Part shown: positions 1 through 7,542 of the stretch, one piece after another
Numbering within the stretch: the first letter of the stretch is position 1
Layout: every line of letters starts with the position of its first letter
Assembly: GCA_020860805.1 (NCBI GenBank)
Contig: JAJBTP010000303.1
Location: 1-10,205, forward strand
Source: Tannerellaceae bacterium
Lineage (GTDB): Bacteria; Bacteroidota; Bacteroidia; Bacteroidales; Tannerellaceae
DNA: 10,205 nucleotides
Direction: 5' to 3'
Notes under the pieces: generated by a model
Database searches by the model: none
Told to the model about the DNA's origin: nothing
Seen by the model: only the letters and a program-made list of their open reading frames with translations
Program-made: the position numbers and the translations under genes

Positions 1-981
1 TATCTATCTTTTGCGATGATAGGAGCAGCGGTATTACTTTTAATAATATTCTTTTATTATGTGCCGTTTTTACTCTGGATTTCTGCAAAAGTATCAGGAG
101 TTAATATCTCGTTAACTCAGCTGTTTTTAATGCGTATCCGTAAGGTTCCGCCATCTGTGATTGCACAGGCTATGATTGAAGCCCATAAAGCAGGTTTAAA
201 GTCATTAACCCGTGATGAATTGGAAGCACATTATCTGGCCGGTGGGCATGTCGAAAGAGTAGTACATGCGCTGGTTTCTGCTTCAAAAGCAAATATTGAC
301 CTGACTTTTCAGATGGCTACGGCTATTGACCTGGCAGGGCGTGATGTATTTGAAGCTGTTCAGATGTCAGTAAACCCAAAAGTAATTGATACCCCTCCGG
401 TAACAGCTGTTGCTAAGGACGGTATTCAATTAATTGCAAAAGCCCGTGTAACTGTTCGTGCCAGCATTAAGCAATTGGTGGGAGGAGCCGGTGAAGAAAC
501 TATCCTGGCTCGTGTCGGTGAAGGTATCGTATCTTCAATTGGTTCTTCAGAAAATCATAAATCGGTGCTGGAGAATCCGGATTCTATCTCAAAACTGGTA
601 CTGCGAAAAGGACTGGATGCCGGAACTGCGTTTGAAATCCTATCAATTGATATCGCTGATATTGATATAGGTAAAAATATTGGCGCTTACCTTCAGATGG
701 ACCAGGCACAGGCCGATAAAAACATTGCTCAGGCAAAAGCAGAAGAACGTAGAGCGATGGCTGTGGCATCGGAACAGGAAATGAAAGCAAAAGCACAGGA
801 AGCCCGTGCAAAAGTAATCGAAGCTGAAGCTGAGGTTCCAAAAGCAATGGCTGATGCATTCCGTTCGGGAAATCTGGGAATTATGGACTACTATAAAATG
901 AAGAATATCGAAGCCGATACTTCTATGCGTGAAACTATCGCAAAACCAACCAGTCGTCCGTCTAAACCACTTAACGATTAA
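1..981 (+). CDS. floA: FloA flotillin-like protein (UPF0365), 5' end outside window
   Basis: Flotillin-like membrane scaffold protein of the FloA family, which in other bacteria organises functional membrane microdomains. The frame is open to base 1. The first ATG in the window (base 16) leaves a membrane segment about eight residues shorter than in Bacillus FloA, so the true start probably lies upstream. Counting from that ATG, residues 2-21 are a hydrophobic membrane segment ending in VPFLLWIS. Residues 53-85 hold the family stretch EAHKAGL...AHYLAGGHVERVV. Residues 105-125 hold IDLAGRD and EAVQMSVNPKV. Residues 143-178 hold the SPFH-type core with VGGAGEETILARVGEGIVS. Residues 229-282 are an Ala/Glu/Lys-rich, probably coiled-coil, segment typical of flotillins. 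The gene is intact, ends in TAA, and is followed directly by a strong terminator. Family assignment is very secure; the role in this organism is inferred from the family. Confidence 0.95.
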   Translation, partial: YLSFAMIGAAVLLLIIFFYYVPFLLWISAKVSGVNISLTQLFLMRIRKVPPSVIAQAMIEAHKAGLKSLTRDELEAHYLAGGHVERVVHALVSASKANIDLTFQMATAIDLAGRDVFEAVQMSVNPKVIDTPPVTAVAKDGIQLIAKARVTVRASIKQLVGGAGEETILARVGEGIVSSIGSSENHKSVLENPDSISKLVLRKGLDAGTAFEILSIDIADIDIGKNIGAYLQMDQAQADKNIAQAKAEERRAMAVASEQEMKAKAQEARAKVIEAEAEVPKAMADAFRSGNLGIMDYYKMKNIEADTSMRETIAKPTSRPSKPLND

Positions 982-988
982 ATAATGG

Positions 989-1037
989 ACGGTTGACAGT
1001 GGCTGGTTAATAATCAGCTACTGTCAACCGTTATTTT
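989..1037 (+). terminator. Intrinsic terminator after floA
   Basis: A 17-bp stem pairs 989-1005 with 1015-1031 (ACGGTTGACAGT and GCTG against their complements, one G-U pair), closing a 9-nt AT-rich loop and followed by TTATTTT. It starts 8 bp after the floA stop codon. Its end is only about 15-20 bp before the start of the next gene on the same strand, so it either separates the two units or attenuates read-through into the phosphorylase gene. Confidence 0.85.
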
Positions 1038-1051
1038 AAAACAACGTTTTT

Positions 1052-1921
1052 ATGCGAATTATACCAGAGTCAGAGTTAATTATTAATGCGGACGGAAGTG
1101 TTTTCCATTTACATGTCTGTCCTGAACAGTTAGCTGATAAAATTATTCTGGTTGGTGACCCGGCCCGTGTAAATACAGTTGCATCCTATTTTGAATCCAT
1201 AGAGTGTGATATTTCCAGTCGTGAGTTTCATACGGTTACGGGTAGCTATAAAGGAAAGCGGCTTACGGTTGTTTCGCATGGAATAGGTACGGATAACATT
1301 GATATCGTACTCACCGAATTAGATGCTCTGGCAAATGTCGATTTTAAGACGCGTACTGTTAATAAAATCTTCCGTCAACTCACGCTTGTACGTGTAGGAA
1401 CCTCCGGAGGATTGCAACCCTTCGTCCCGGTAGGAACATATGTCGCTGCTGCAAAATCAATTGGATTTGACGGAGTTCTTTACTTTTATAAGGATAGTGA
1501 AAGGATCCGGGAATTAACATTTGAGGAGGAGTTACAGAAACAGTTAGACTGGCAATTGCCGGGTATCTTACCGTATGTTGTTGCATCGGATTCATCTCTT
1601 CTGGAACAGATAGCAAAAGAGGATATAATAAAAGGGGTTACTATTGCAGCAAATGGTTTTTATGGTCCCCAGGGCAGACAAGTTCGTTTGTCTTTAGCTG
1701 ATCCTTTTCTGAACCGGAAAATTGAAGATTTTGATTTCCTGGGAGAGAAAATAACGAATTTTGAAATGGAAAGTTCTTCACTTGCCGGATTAGCTGCTTT
1801 GATGGGACACCGGGCCATGACAGTCTGCTGTATTATAGCAGGCCGTATCCATAAAAATATGAATACGGACTATAAAGGTTCTCTTACTGATCTCATAGAA
1901 AAAGCGCTGGAACGTATCTGA
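1052..1921 (+). CDS. udp: Nucleoside phosphorylase (uridine phosphorylase-like)
   Basis: Cytoplasmic enzyme of the PNP/UDP phosphorylase family, cleaving nucleosides with phosphate to give ribose-1-phosphate and free base; uridine is the likeliest substrate. The 289-residue length and motifs fit. VGDPARV at residues 34-40 has the phosphate-binding Gly and Arg; RVGTSGG is at 114-120; FYGPQGR at 203-209 is near the base-binding region; NFEMESS at 237-243 has the ribose-binding Met-Glu pair. No signal peptide is seen. The ATG at 1052 has no Shine-Dalgarno sequence, normal for this phylum. No clear promoter fits in the short space after the floA terminator, so expression may depend on read-through or on a weak promoter within the hairpin. 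The TGA stop abuts the stop codon of the converging gene with no spacer. The gene name is by family resemblance; purine or broad specificity cannot be excluded. Confidence 0.88.
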   Translation: MRIIPESELIINADGSVFHLHVCPEQLADKIILVGDPARVNTVASYFESIECDISSREFHTVTGSYKGKRLTVVSHGIGTDNIDIVLTELDALANVDFKTRTVNKIFRQLTLVRVGTSGGLQPFVPVGTYVAAAKSIGFDGVLYFYKDSERIRELTFEEELQKQLDWQLPGILPYVVASDSSLLEQIAKEDIIKGVTIAANGFYGPQGRQVRLSLADPFLNRKIEDFDFLGEKITNFEMESSSLAGLAALMGHRAMTVCCIIAGRIHKNMNTDYKGSLTDLIEKALERI

Positions 1922-2764
1922 TTAAGGAATGGTGACTTGTACCATTACCGGAAAGTGATCAGAAGGAAAACGCCCGTATTGTATATCCGTTAATACTCCG
2001 TATTTTTCTACTTCAATTCCTTCAGAAACAAAAATGTAATCAATGCGATGTTTTAGTGATGCATCTGTTTTGAATGCATGAAAAGTTCCTTCCGGTCCAT
2101 AAGGAGCTTGTTTACTGATTAATTTGGCGTCTTTCATCAGATTTGCATCATAAATAACCTGAATAGGCTCCTGTTCGGGTGAAGCATTGAAGTCGCCGGT
2201 ACAGAAGAATAAAGAATTTCCCGCAATACGTTTAATTTTGCTGATAAGTAATTTAGAAGATTCTCTTCTGGCAATAGGACCTTCATGGTCATAGTGTACA
2301 TTAAAAAAGTAGAACTCTCTACCACAGTTTTTATCCATAAATTTAGCCCATGAACAAATTCGTTTAATATTGGCATCCCACCCTAAAGTTGGTTTGTCTG
2401 GGGTTTCTGAGAACCAAAAATCACCATTCTCCAGTAAGTCAAAGCGTTCTTTTTTATAAAAAATAGCAGAATGTTCTCCCGCCTCTTTACCATCGTCACG
2501 ACCAACTCCTGTGAAAGTATATTCTCCGGTTTGTGCCATATCTTTGAGCATATGGATAAATCCTTCCTGTGTTCCAAAAATATCAAAGTCATGAAATTTA
2601 ACCAGGCTGTTTACCATATCGATCCTATAGGACCATGCGTTTTCACCATCAGAAGGTGTATCCATACGTACATTAAACGTTGCAATAGTTAATTCACATT
2701 TTTCTGTTGCCTGTAATCCGGCAAAACAATAGAAAGAAAACAGAAGGAAGATGTATTTTTTCAT
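1922..2764 (-). CDS. Secreted endonuclease/exonuclease/phosphatase (EEP) family protein
   Basis: Member of the EEP superfamily (DNase I / exonuclease III / inositol-phosphatase fold), metal-dependent phosphodiesterases or phosphomonoesterases. Residues 1-19 are a signal peptide (MKKYIFLLFSFYCFAGLQA), so the product is probably periplasmic or surface-exposed. Catalytic motifs appear in family order: FNVR with Asn31; TQEG with Glu67 (metal ligand); FNVHYDHEG at 154-162 (His157 or His160); GDFNA at 190-194 (Asp191, Asn193); HRIDYIF at 239-245; SDHFPV at 268-273 (Asp269, His270). The length of 280 residues is normal for the stand-alone secreted Bacteroidales form. The true substrate (nucleic acid, sugar phosphate, lipid head group) cannot be read from sequence. 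It has its own -7 promoter box upstream and a terminator separating it from the phosphatase gene. Its stop codon touches the stop of the converging phosphorylase gene. Intact despite containing T6 and A6 runs. Confidence 0.9.
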   Translation of the reverse strand: MKKYIFLLFSFYCFAGLQATEKCELTIATFNVRMDTPSDGENAWSYRIDMVNSLVKFHDFDIFGTQEGFIHMLKDMAQTGEYTFTGVGRDDGKEAGEHSAIFYKKERFDLLENGDFWFSETPDKPTLGWDANIKRICSWAKFMDKNCGREFYFFNVHYDHEGPIARRESSKLLISKIKRIAGNSLFFCTGDFNASPEQEPIQVIYDANLMKDAKLISKQAPYGPEGTFHAFKTDASLKHRIDYIFVSEGIEVEKYGVLTDIQYGRFPSDHFPVMVQVTIP

Positions 2765-2786
2765 GATAAATAAAGTATTCTTTTTA

Positions 2787-2794
2787 CAAAGATA
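2787..2794 (-). promoter_or_regulatory. Candidate promoter -7 box for the EEP gene
   Basis: Reading the minus strand, TATCTTTG matches the Bacteroidetes -7 consensus TAnnTTTG exactly, 22 bp upstream of the EEP start codon. The -33 region has only a weak TTTC-like match inside the T tract of the preceding terminator. The predicted leader is about 15 nt. Confidence 0.5.
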
Positions 2795-2814
2795 TAATAA
2801 GAATAAGATATTCT

Positions 2815-2860
2815 AAGAAAAACACACATTTAGAGACTTATTCTACCTAAATGTGTGTTT
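2815..2860 (-). terminator. Intrinsic terminator after the phosphatase gene
   Basis: A perfect 14-bp inverted repeat (2820-2833 with 2847-2860; AAACACACATTTAG and its complement) closes a 13-nt loop. On the minus strand it ends in TTTTTCTT. It lies 15 bp beyond the phosphatase stop codon and ends the sulfatase-phosphatase unit before the EEP promoter. Confidence 0.8.
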
Positions 2861-2875
2861 CTTGTTCTATATGTA

Positions 2876-3801
2876 TTATTCAAATATGGACTGAATCGGT
2901 CGGGCAATCCATACCTGAGGTTGTTCAACATCCAGCATATACGCCAATGTTCCGGCTATGTCATAAATCATAGTACTTTCCGGTATATAGTGGCCTTTTT
3001 TGATTCCTTTTCCCCAGAAAACAATGGGTGTCTGCATTTCTTCCATTGTTTTGCCTCCGTGACCTTTTTCAATACCGCCATGATCAGAAACAACCATAAT
3101 AACAGAATCATCCAGAATGCCTGCTTCTTCAACGGCATGGATAATTTGTGCCAAACAATTGTCCAAATGAGTCATCATTGCAAAATATTCGGGTGAATCC
3201 CAGCCATGTGCATGTCCTGTACCATCAGGTTTGTCGAATAACACAGCACATAAATTGGGCTTTTTTCTTTGATGTATTTTACTGCTACCGGAGTACAGCC
3301 CAATGGGTTTTCCTCATTCATTGCCACCTGTTGACGGAAGTTCATCGCCAATGTATCTACCAGATAATTCAATCCATCCCATTCATAAATATAACCGATT
3401 TCAGCATCCGGAGCTTTATCACGATACAGGCCAAAAATGTTAGGAAAACGGTTATCACTATTTAACACCCGTGAAGGTAAATCCGGAGTTTTAGATCCCC
3501 AGGTTGTATATCCGTGTAATTCGGGACCGGCTCCCATAAACATAGACGACCAGTTTACAGCACTGGAAGAAGGTAGTACAGAACGATTCTCCAGCGTATA
3601 GGCTCCTTCCTGCATCATTTTTCTTAATGTAGGCATTTCTACCCCATGATTTACACTGTAGGCACTAAACCCATCAAATCCAACCACAATAATATGATTG
3701 GGACGTGTAATTGTTTCCACTGTTTCTTCCGGGTGGTTACAACAAGCTGTAAAAATACAGGCGGTTAGTATGCAGGCCACCCATGCAATTGTCTTTTTCA
3801 T
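2876..3801 (-). pseudogene. Alkaline phosphatase-like / nucleotide pyrophosphatase lipoprotein, one frameshift
   Basis: Type I phosphodiesterase/nucleotide pyrophosphatase-like member of the alkaline phosphatase superfamily, probably exported. Residues 1-21 form a lipoprotein signal (candidate lipoboxes LTAC at Cys15 or FTAC at Cys20). VGFDGF carries metal-binding Asp43. VLPSSSAVN at 75-83 is the nucleophile motif, with Ser80 where many NPPs have Thr, and conserved Asn83. After the break come DKPDGTGHAHG, VVSDHGG and EKGHGG, the remaining zinc ligands. The frame breaks at the T6 run 3261-3266 (A6 in the mRNA). Adding one A gives KEKKPNLCAVLFDKPD and a continuous protein of 308 residues, a usual size. 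As written, the N-terminal part ends at 3175 without the C-terminal metal ligands, so no active enzyme is expected unless the read is wrong or slippage occurs. It starts 32 bp after the sulfatase stop, probably one operon. Phosphodiesterase versus phosphatase activity is not decided. Confidence 0.85.
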
Positions 3802-3833
3802 TTGATTTAAGTTTTAAATGTTTATGTGTAAGA

Positions 3834-5251
3834 TTAATGAAAATCTTTTGTTAGTCCGGGTTTCCGTTGCTCGGTACCTTTTTTGCGTGTAAGATTGTCT
3901 CCTAATTCTTCCCTCATTTTATCTGCAATTTCCATTAAACGAACGGCAACTTCCGGATATTGAGATAATACATCATAGCGCTCACCCGGATCGCGGCGTA
4001 AGTCATAGAGTTCGCATTTTTTTAAATCTATCGTTGTTAACTGTCCTGGCATACCGTTGTTTCCCGGAACATATGCACCATACGTAACAAATTTATGGGG
4101 AAATACCAGTTTGAAATTTCCATCGGTGACAGCTTCCAAATCATTTCTGTTGAAATAGTAAACAAATGATTCACGTGGGTTGGCCTCTTTTTTTCCTTCT
4201 ATTAAAGGTACTAAACTAACTCCGTCTATTTTACGATTGGGTAGAGGAGCATTGGATAGTTCTGCCAGGGTAGGGAACAGATCAATATTAGACGCTAATT
4301 TATTGCAGGTAGTACCCGGTTCAATTTTACCTTTCCAATACATGATGCAGGGTACCCGGTTACCACCGTCAAAGGTAGTAGCTTTCGCTTCCCGCAATCC
4401 ACCGGCAGAACCGGCATGATTTCCATAATTGGCCCAGGGCCCATTATCTGAAGTCAGGATAACGAATATATTTTTATCTAATCCGGTTTCCTGTAAGGTC
4501 TTTAAAATTTCTCCTACACTCCAGTCTAACTCCATCATAACATCTCCGTATAGTCCCTGTTCACTCTTTCCTGCAAATTTTTCAGAAACAGCGAGTGGGA
4601 CATGCGGCATAGAATGAGCCAGATAAATAAAGAAAGGATTTTTTTATTTTTCCTGATAAAATCAATAGTCCGGTCCGTATAATCAGTTGTAAAACGAGAT
4701 TGATCCGTGTTATAGCCTACTATATTATTTCCTTCATATGTTGGTAAATCCGGAAAATTAAAAATCTCTCCCTGTTGTGGGTGAAAAGGCCACATATCGT
4801 TCGAATAAGGTAATCCGTAATATTCGTCAAAACCGTTTTGTAAAGGCATGAAAGCATGGGCATCCCCTAAATGCCATTTACCAAAAACAGCAGTCGCATA
4901 TCCTTTTTGTTTCAATAATTCACCTATAGTCATTTCTTCCGGATGAATTCCATAGTCAGAGCCGGGACCGGGTGCACCTGAAAAACCAATCCGGTTTGGG
5001 TAGCAACCGGTTAATAGTCCGGCACGGGATGCACCACTGATAGGTTGTACGGCAAGGAAATGCGTCAATCGCATTCCTTCGGCAGCCATTTTGTCAATAT
5101 TCGGTGTGGTATATCCATAAGCACTATTAAAAGAGAAGTCTCCGTATCCTACATCATCCATATTAATAATAATAAAGTTTGTAGGATTTGAAGCCAGGGC
5201 CGCGTAGGCGGGCACACTAAGCATGGGTAGTAAAAGATGTTTTTTATTCAT
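3834..5251 (-). pseudogene. Secreted Ser-type arylsulfatase (S1 family), one frameshift
   Basis: Sulfatase of the S1/alkaline phosphatase fold, hydrolysing sulfate esters outside the cytoplasm, probably on host or dietary glycans. The N-terminus (MNKKHLLLPMLSVPAYAALA) is a signal peptide. INMDDVGYGD at 29-38 has metal-binding Asp32-Asp33. SGASR at 72-76 is the maturation motif S-x-A-x-R, a Ser-type site that family knowledge says is converted to formylglycine by a radical-SAM anSME enzyme (not in this window). FGKWHLG at 123-129 has catalytic Lys125 and His127. The second part carries TSDNGPW (metal ligands) and GGNRVPCIMYWKG. The frame breaks at the T7 run 4639-4645 (A7 in the mRNA). One extra A restores KNKKNPFFIYLAHSMPHVPL and a 472-residue protein, normal length. 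Two other A7 runs in the gene are in frame. Substrate and sulfatase subfamily are not assignable by eye. Confidence 0.88.
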
Positions 5252-5304
5252 TCCCTATCAGGCATTTAGTAATTAAAAATATAGAAGTTCAACAATTTTG
5301 GCCT

Positions 5305-5332
5305 TAAAGATACAATATCCTGAAATACAAAC
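5305..5332 (-). promoter_or_regulatory. Weak candidate promoter for the sulfatase operon
   Basis: On the minus strand TATCTTTA (5312-5305) matches seven of eight positions of TAnnTTTG, and TTTG occurs at 5332-5329, but the 16-nt spacing is shorter than the usual 19-21. It lies in the divergent region shared with topB. Offered only as the best available match. Confidence 0.25.
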
Positions 5333-5355
5333 GAATTTCGGGAATGAAAAATTTG

Positions 5356-5383
5356 TCAATTGTCGATTGTCAATTCTCAATTG
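5356..5383. repeat. Four tandem 7-bp repeats upstream of topB
   Basis: Four consecutive heptamers, TCAATTG, TCGATTG, TCAATTC and TCAATTG, two identical and two with one substitution each. The AATT cores make the block partly self-complementary. It overlaps the expected -33 region of the topB promoter, so copy number could alter promoter spacing or strength. Confidence 0.75.
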
Positions 5384-5397
5384 AAATCCTACCTTTG
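5367..5397 (+). promoter_or_regulatory. Promoter for topB
   Basis: TACCTTTG at 5390-5397 is an exact TAnnTTTG -7 box. TTG at 5367-5369, inside the heptamer repeat, is 20 nt upstream and fits the -33 element. Transcription would start near 5403, giving a leader of about 20 nt before the ATG at 5425. Confidence 0.55.
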
Positions 5398-5424
5398 TGT
5401 AGGAATGAAGGAAGTGTGCTAAAG

Positions 5425-7527
5425 ATGAAAGTATGTATTGCTGAAAAGCCCAGTGTGGCACGTGAAATTGCTGAAATAGTAGGAGCTACCAACCGGATGA
5501 ATGGTTATCTGGAAGGAAATGGTTATCAGGTTACCTGGACTTTCGGCCATCTTTGTACATTAAAAGAGCCCCATGAATATACGGCAGACTGGAAACGTTG
5601 GAGTTTAGGGTCATTACCAATGATACCTCCCCGGTTTGGAATTAAACTGATTGATAATCCCAGTTATGAACAGCAGTTTAAAATAATTGAAGGACTCATG
5701 AAAAATGCCGAAATGGTAATTAATTGTGGGGATGCCGGCCAGGAGGGAGAGTTAATTCAGCGATGGGTGATGCAAAAAGCCGGCTGTAAATGTCCGGTAT
5801 ACCGGTTATGGATCTCTTCTTTAACAGAAGAATCTATCCGGGAGGGGAGGGTTTTCAAAATTTGAAAGCAGAAGCTGATTTCTCTAAATTATATGAGGCA
5901 GGCCTATCCCGTGCTATAGGAGACTGGCTACTGGGAATGAATGCAACCCGTTTATATACTTTGAAATACGGACAAAATAAGCAGGTTTTGTCTATCGGCC
6001 GGGTTCAAACTCCGACATTAGCATTGATTGTAAACCGTCAGGCGGAGATTGAAAACTTTACTCCCGAACCTTACTGGGAGCTAAAGACTGTTTACAGGAA
6101 TACTACTTTTCCATCCACAAAAGGTAAATTTACAAAAAAGGAAGAAGGAGAAGCTTTTCTGGAAATTGTACGTCAGGAAGATTTTACCGTTACGGATGTA
6201 TCTGAAAAGAAAGGAAAAGAATATGCTCCCCGTCTGTTTGATCTGACTTCCCTGCAGGTAGAATGTAATAAGAAGTTTGCTTTTACGGCCGATGATACCC
6301 TTAAATTAATTCAGGCTTTGTATGAGAAAAAAAAGTTACGACCTATCCACGCGTGGATACAACTTTCCTGAGTGATGATATGTATCCGAAAGTTCCTGCA
6401 ATATTAAAAGGGTTGGCCGGATATGAAACTTTTACAACTCCTTTAGCCGGTAAAAAACTTCCAAAAAGTAAGAAAGTTTTTGACAATGCGAAAGTAACGG
6501 ATCACCATGCTATTATACCAACAGGTGTCCCGGCGAGAAATCTGACAGATAATGAACGTAAAGTATATGATTTGGTTGTTAAACGTTTTATAGCTTCGTT
6601 CTATCCGGACTGTGAAATCTCAACAACAACTGTTTTAGGAAAAGTGGGTAAAGTAGACTTTAAAGTAACCGGAAAACAAATTCTTAAGCCCGGTTGGCGT
6701 GTAGTTTTTGGAACGGACCAGAAAGATTCAGAGACGGAAGGTCAGGATACAGAAAGTGTATTGCCGGATTTTATTAAAGGAGAAAGCGGTCCTCACGAAC
6801 CTACTTTAGGAGAGAAATAGACACAACCTCCAAAGCCTTACACAGAAGCTACCTTATTACGGGCCATGGAAACGGCAGGAAAACTGGTGGATAATGATGA
6901 GCTCCGGGATGCATTGAAAGAAAATGGTATCGGACGTCCTTCTACGCGTGCAGCTATTATTGAAACACTTTTTAAACGGAATTATATCCGTAAAGAACGG
7001 AAAAATTTGTTTCCGACAGCGACAGGAGTAGAGTTAATCAACACAATTCAGGTAGAGTTATTAAAAAGTGCAGAGCTTACAGGGTTGTGGGAGAAAAAGT
7101 TGCGTCAGATAGAGAAAGGAACTTATGATGCGAAAACATTTCTTGAAGAACTAAAACAGTTAGTACACGATATAGTTATCCGGGTATTTTCAGATCAAAG
7201 TAACCGTAGTATACCAATAGAAGAAGCATCCAAAGAGGAGCCCGCAAAGAAAAAGAAGAAAGAGAAAGCAGACGGAGAACCAAAAGAGAAGAAGCCCCGT
7301 AAACCCCGTGCAAAGAAAGAAAAGGAACCGGACATAAAAAAGGACTTGAGCGTATTGAATTAAAACCTGTATGCCCCCGTTGTAATAAAGCTATTTTACG
7401 TGGTAAAACAGCGTATGGGTGCTCAGGATATAAAGATGGCTGTACTTTTCGTATGGACTTTACCACGTATGGAGCCAACCTGACAGATGAAGAATTAGTG
7501 GCTATAATCAGTACTTTGAAAGATTAA
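5425..7527 (+). pseudogene. topB: DNA topoisomerase III (TopB), three frameshifts and one in-frame TAG
   Basis: Type IA topoisomerase. The start MKVCIAEKPSVAREIA at 5425 is the family N-terminus; the longer frame from 5344 adds 27 unrelated residues. Toprim motif INCGDAGQEGEL at 99-110 has Asp103, Glu107 and Glu109. LSIGRVQTPTLAL, the catalytic TTYPRVDTT (Tyr codon 6344-6346, about residue 306), DHHAIIPTG and GIGRPSTRAAIIETLFKR follow. The Lys-rich linker leads to a zinc ribbon with four Cys (VCPRCNK, GCSGYKDGC) encoded at about 7367-7450. Lesions: GGGAGGGGAG at 5840-5849 (remove one GGGAG copy, or add one G); A8 at 6327-6334 (nine expected), just before the catalytic Tyr; TAG at 6818-6820 within EK-stop-TQPPKPYTEATLL, where relatives have a sense codon; A6 at 7336-7341 (seven expected), before the zinc ribbon. 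Repaired length is about 699 residues, normal. As written only about 145 residues are made, without the catalytic Tyr. Confidence 0.92.
6329..6359 (+). other. A_AAA_AAG slippery heptamer followed by a perfect palindrome inside topB
   Basis: In the frame entering this site the codons are AAA AAA AAG TTA, so 6329-6335 is an exact A_AAA_AAG heptamer, the dnaX-type minus-one slippery sequence. Eight bases later, 6344-6359 is the perfect 16-bp palindrome TATCCACGCGTGGATA, which as RNA can fold into a 6-bp stem with a CGCG loop. A minus-one slip gives EKKKVTTYPRVDTT, exactly the expected TopB sequence. Whether it acts as a recoding site is unproven; a one-base read error in A9 would create the same heptamer. 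Confidence 0.4.
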
Positions 7528-7542
7528 GAGTCTTATCCTTAC

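Noticed and set aside
584..859. Minus-strand open frame within floA
   Set aside because: Leu/Pro/Gln-rich antisense shadow of the Ala/Glu/Lys-rich flotillin segment.
2855..3465. Two plus-strand open frames over the phosphatase gene
   Set aside because: They lie antisense to a clearly conserved phosphatase-family coding region, show no recognisable domain and have Cys/His-rich composition typical of antisense reading.
4639..4645. Programmed ribosomal frameshift in the sulfatase
   Set aside because: The local codons are AAT AAA AAA ATC, which do not form a standard X_XXY_YYZ heptamer in phase, and no downstream hairpin is apparent; sequence error or polymerase slippage fits better.
5344..5424. 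Upstream ATG extending topB by 27 residues
   Set aside because: The family N-terminus is MKVCIAEKPS at 5425, and the extension would start upstream of the mapped promoter box.
5273..5461. Minus-strand open frame in the sulfatase-topB divergent region
   Set aside because: Overlaps the topB promoter and start; no similarity recognised and no promoter of its own.
7176..7478. Minus-strand open frame over the topB 3' end
   Set aside because: Covers the Lys-rich linker and zinc ribbon of topB on the opposite strand; low-complexity Leu/Ser/Pro translation and no domain.
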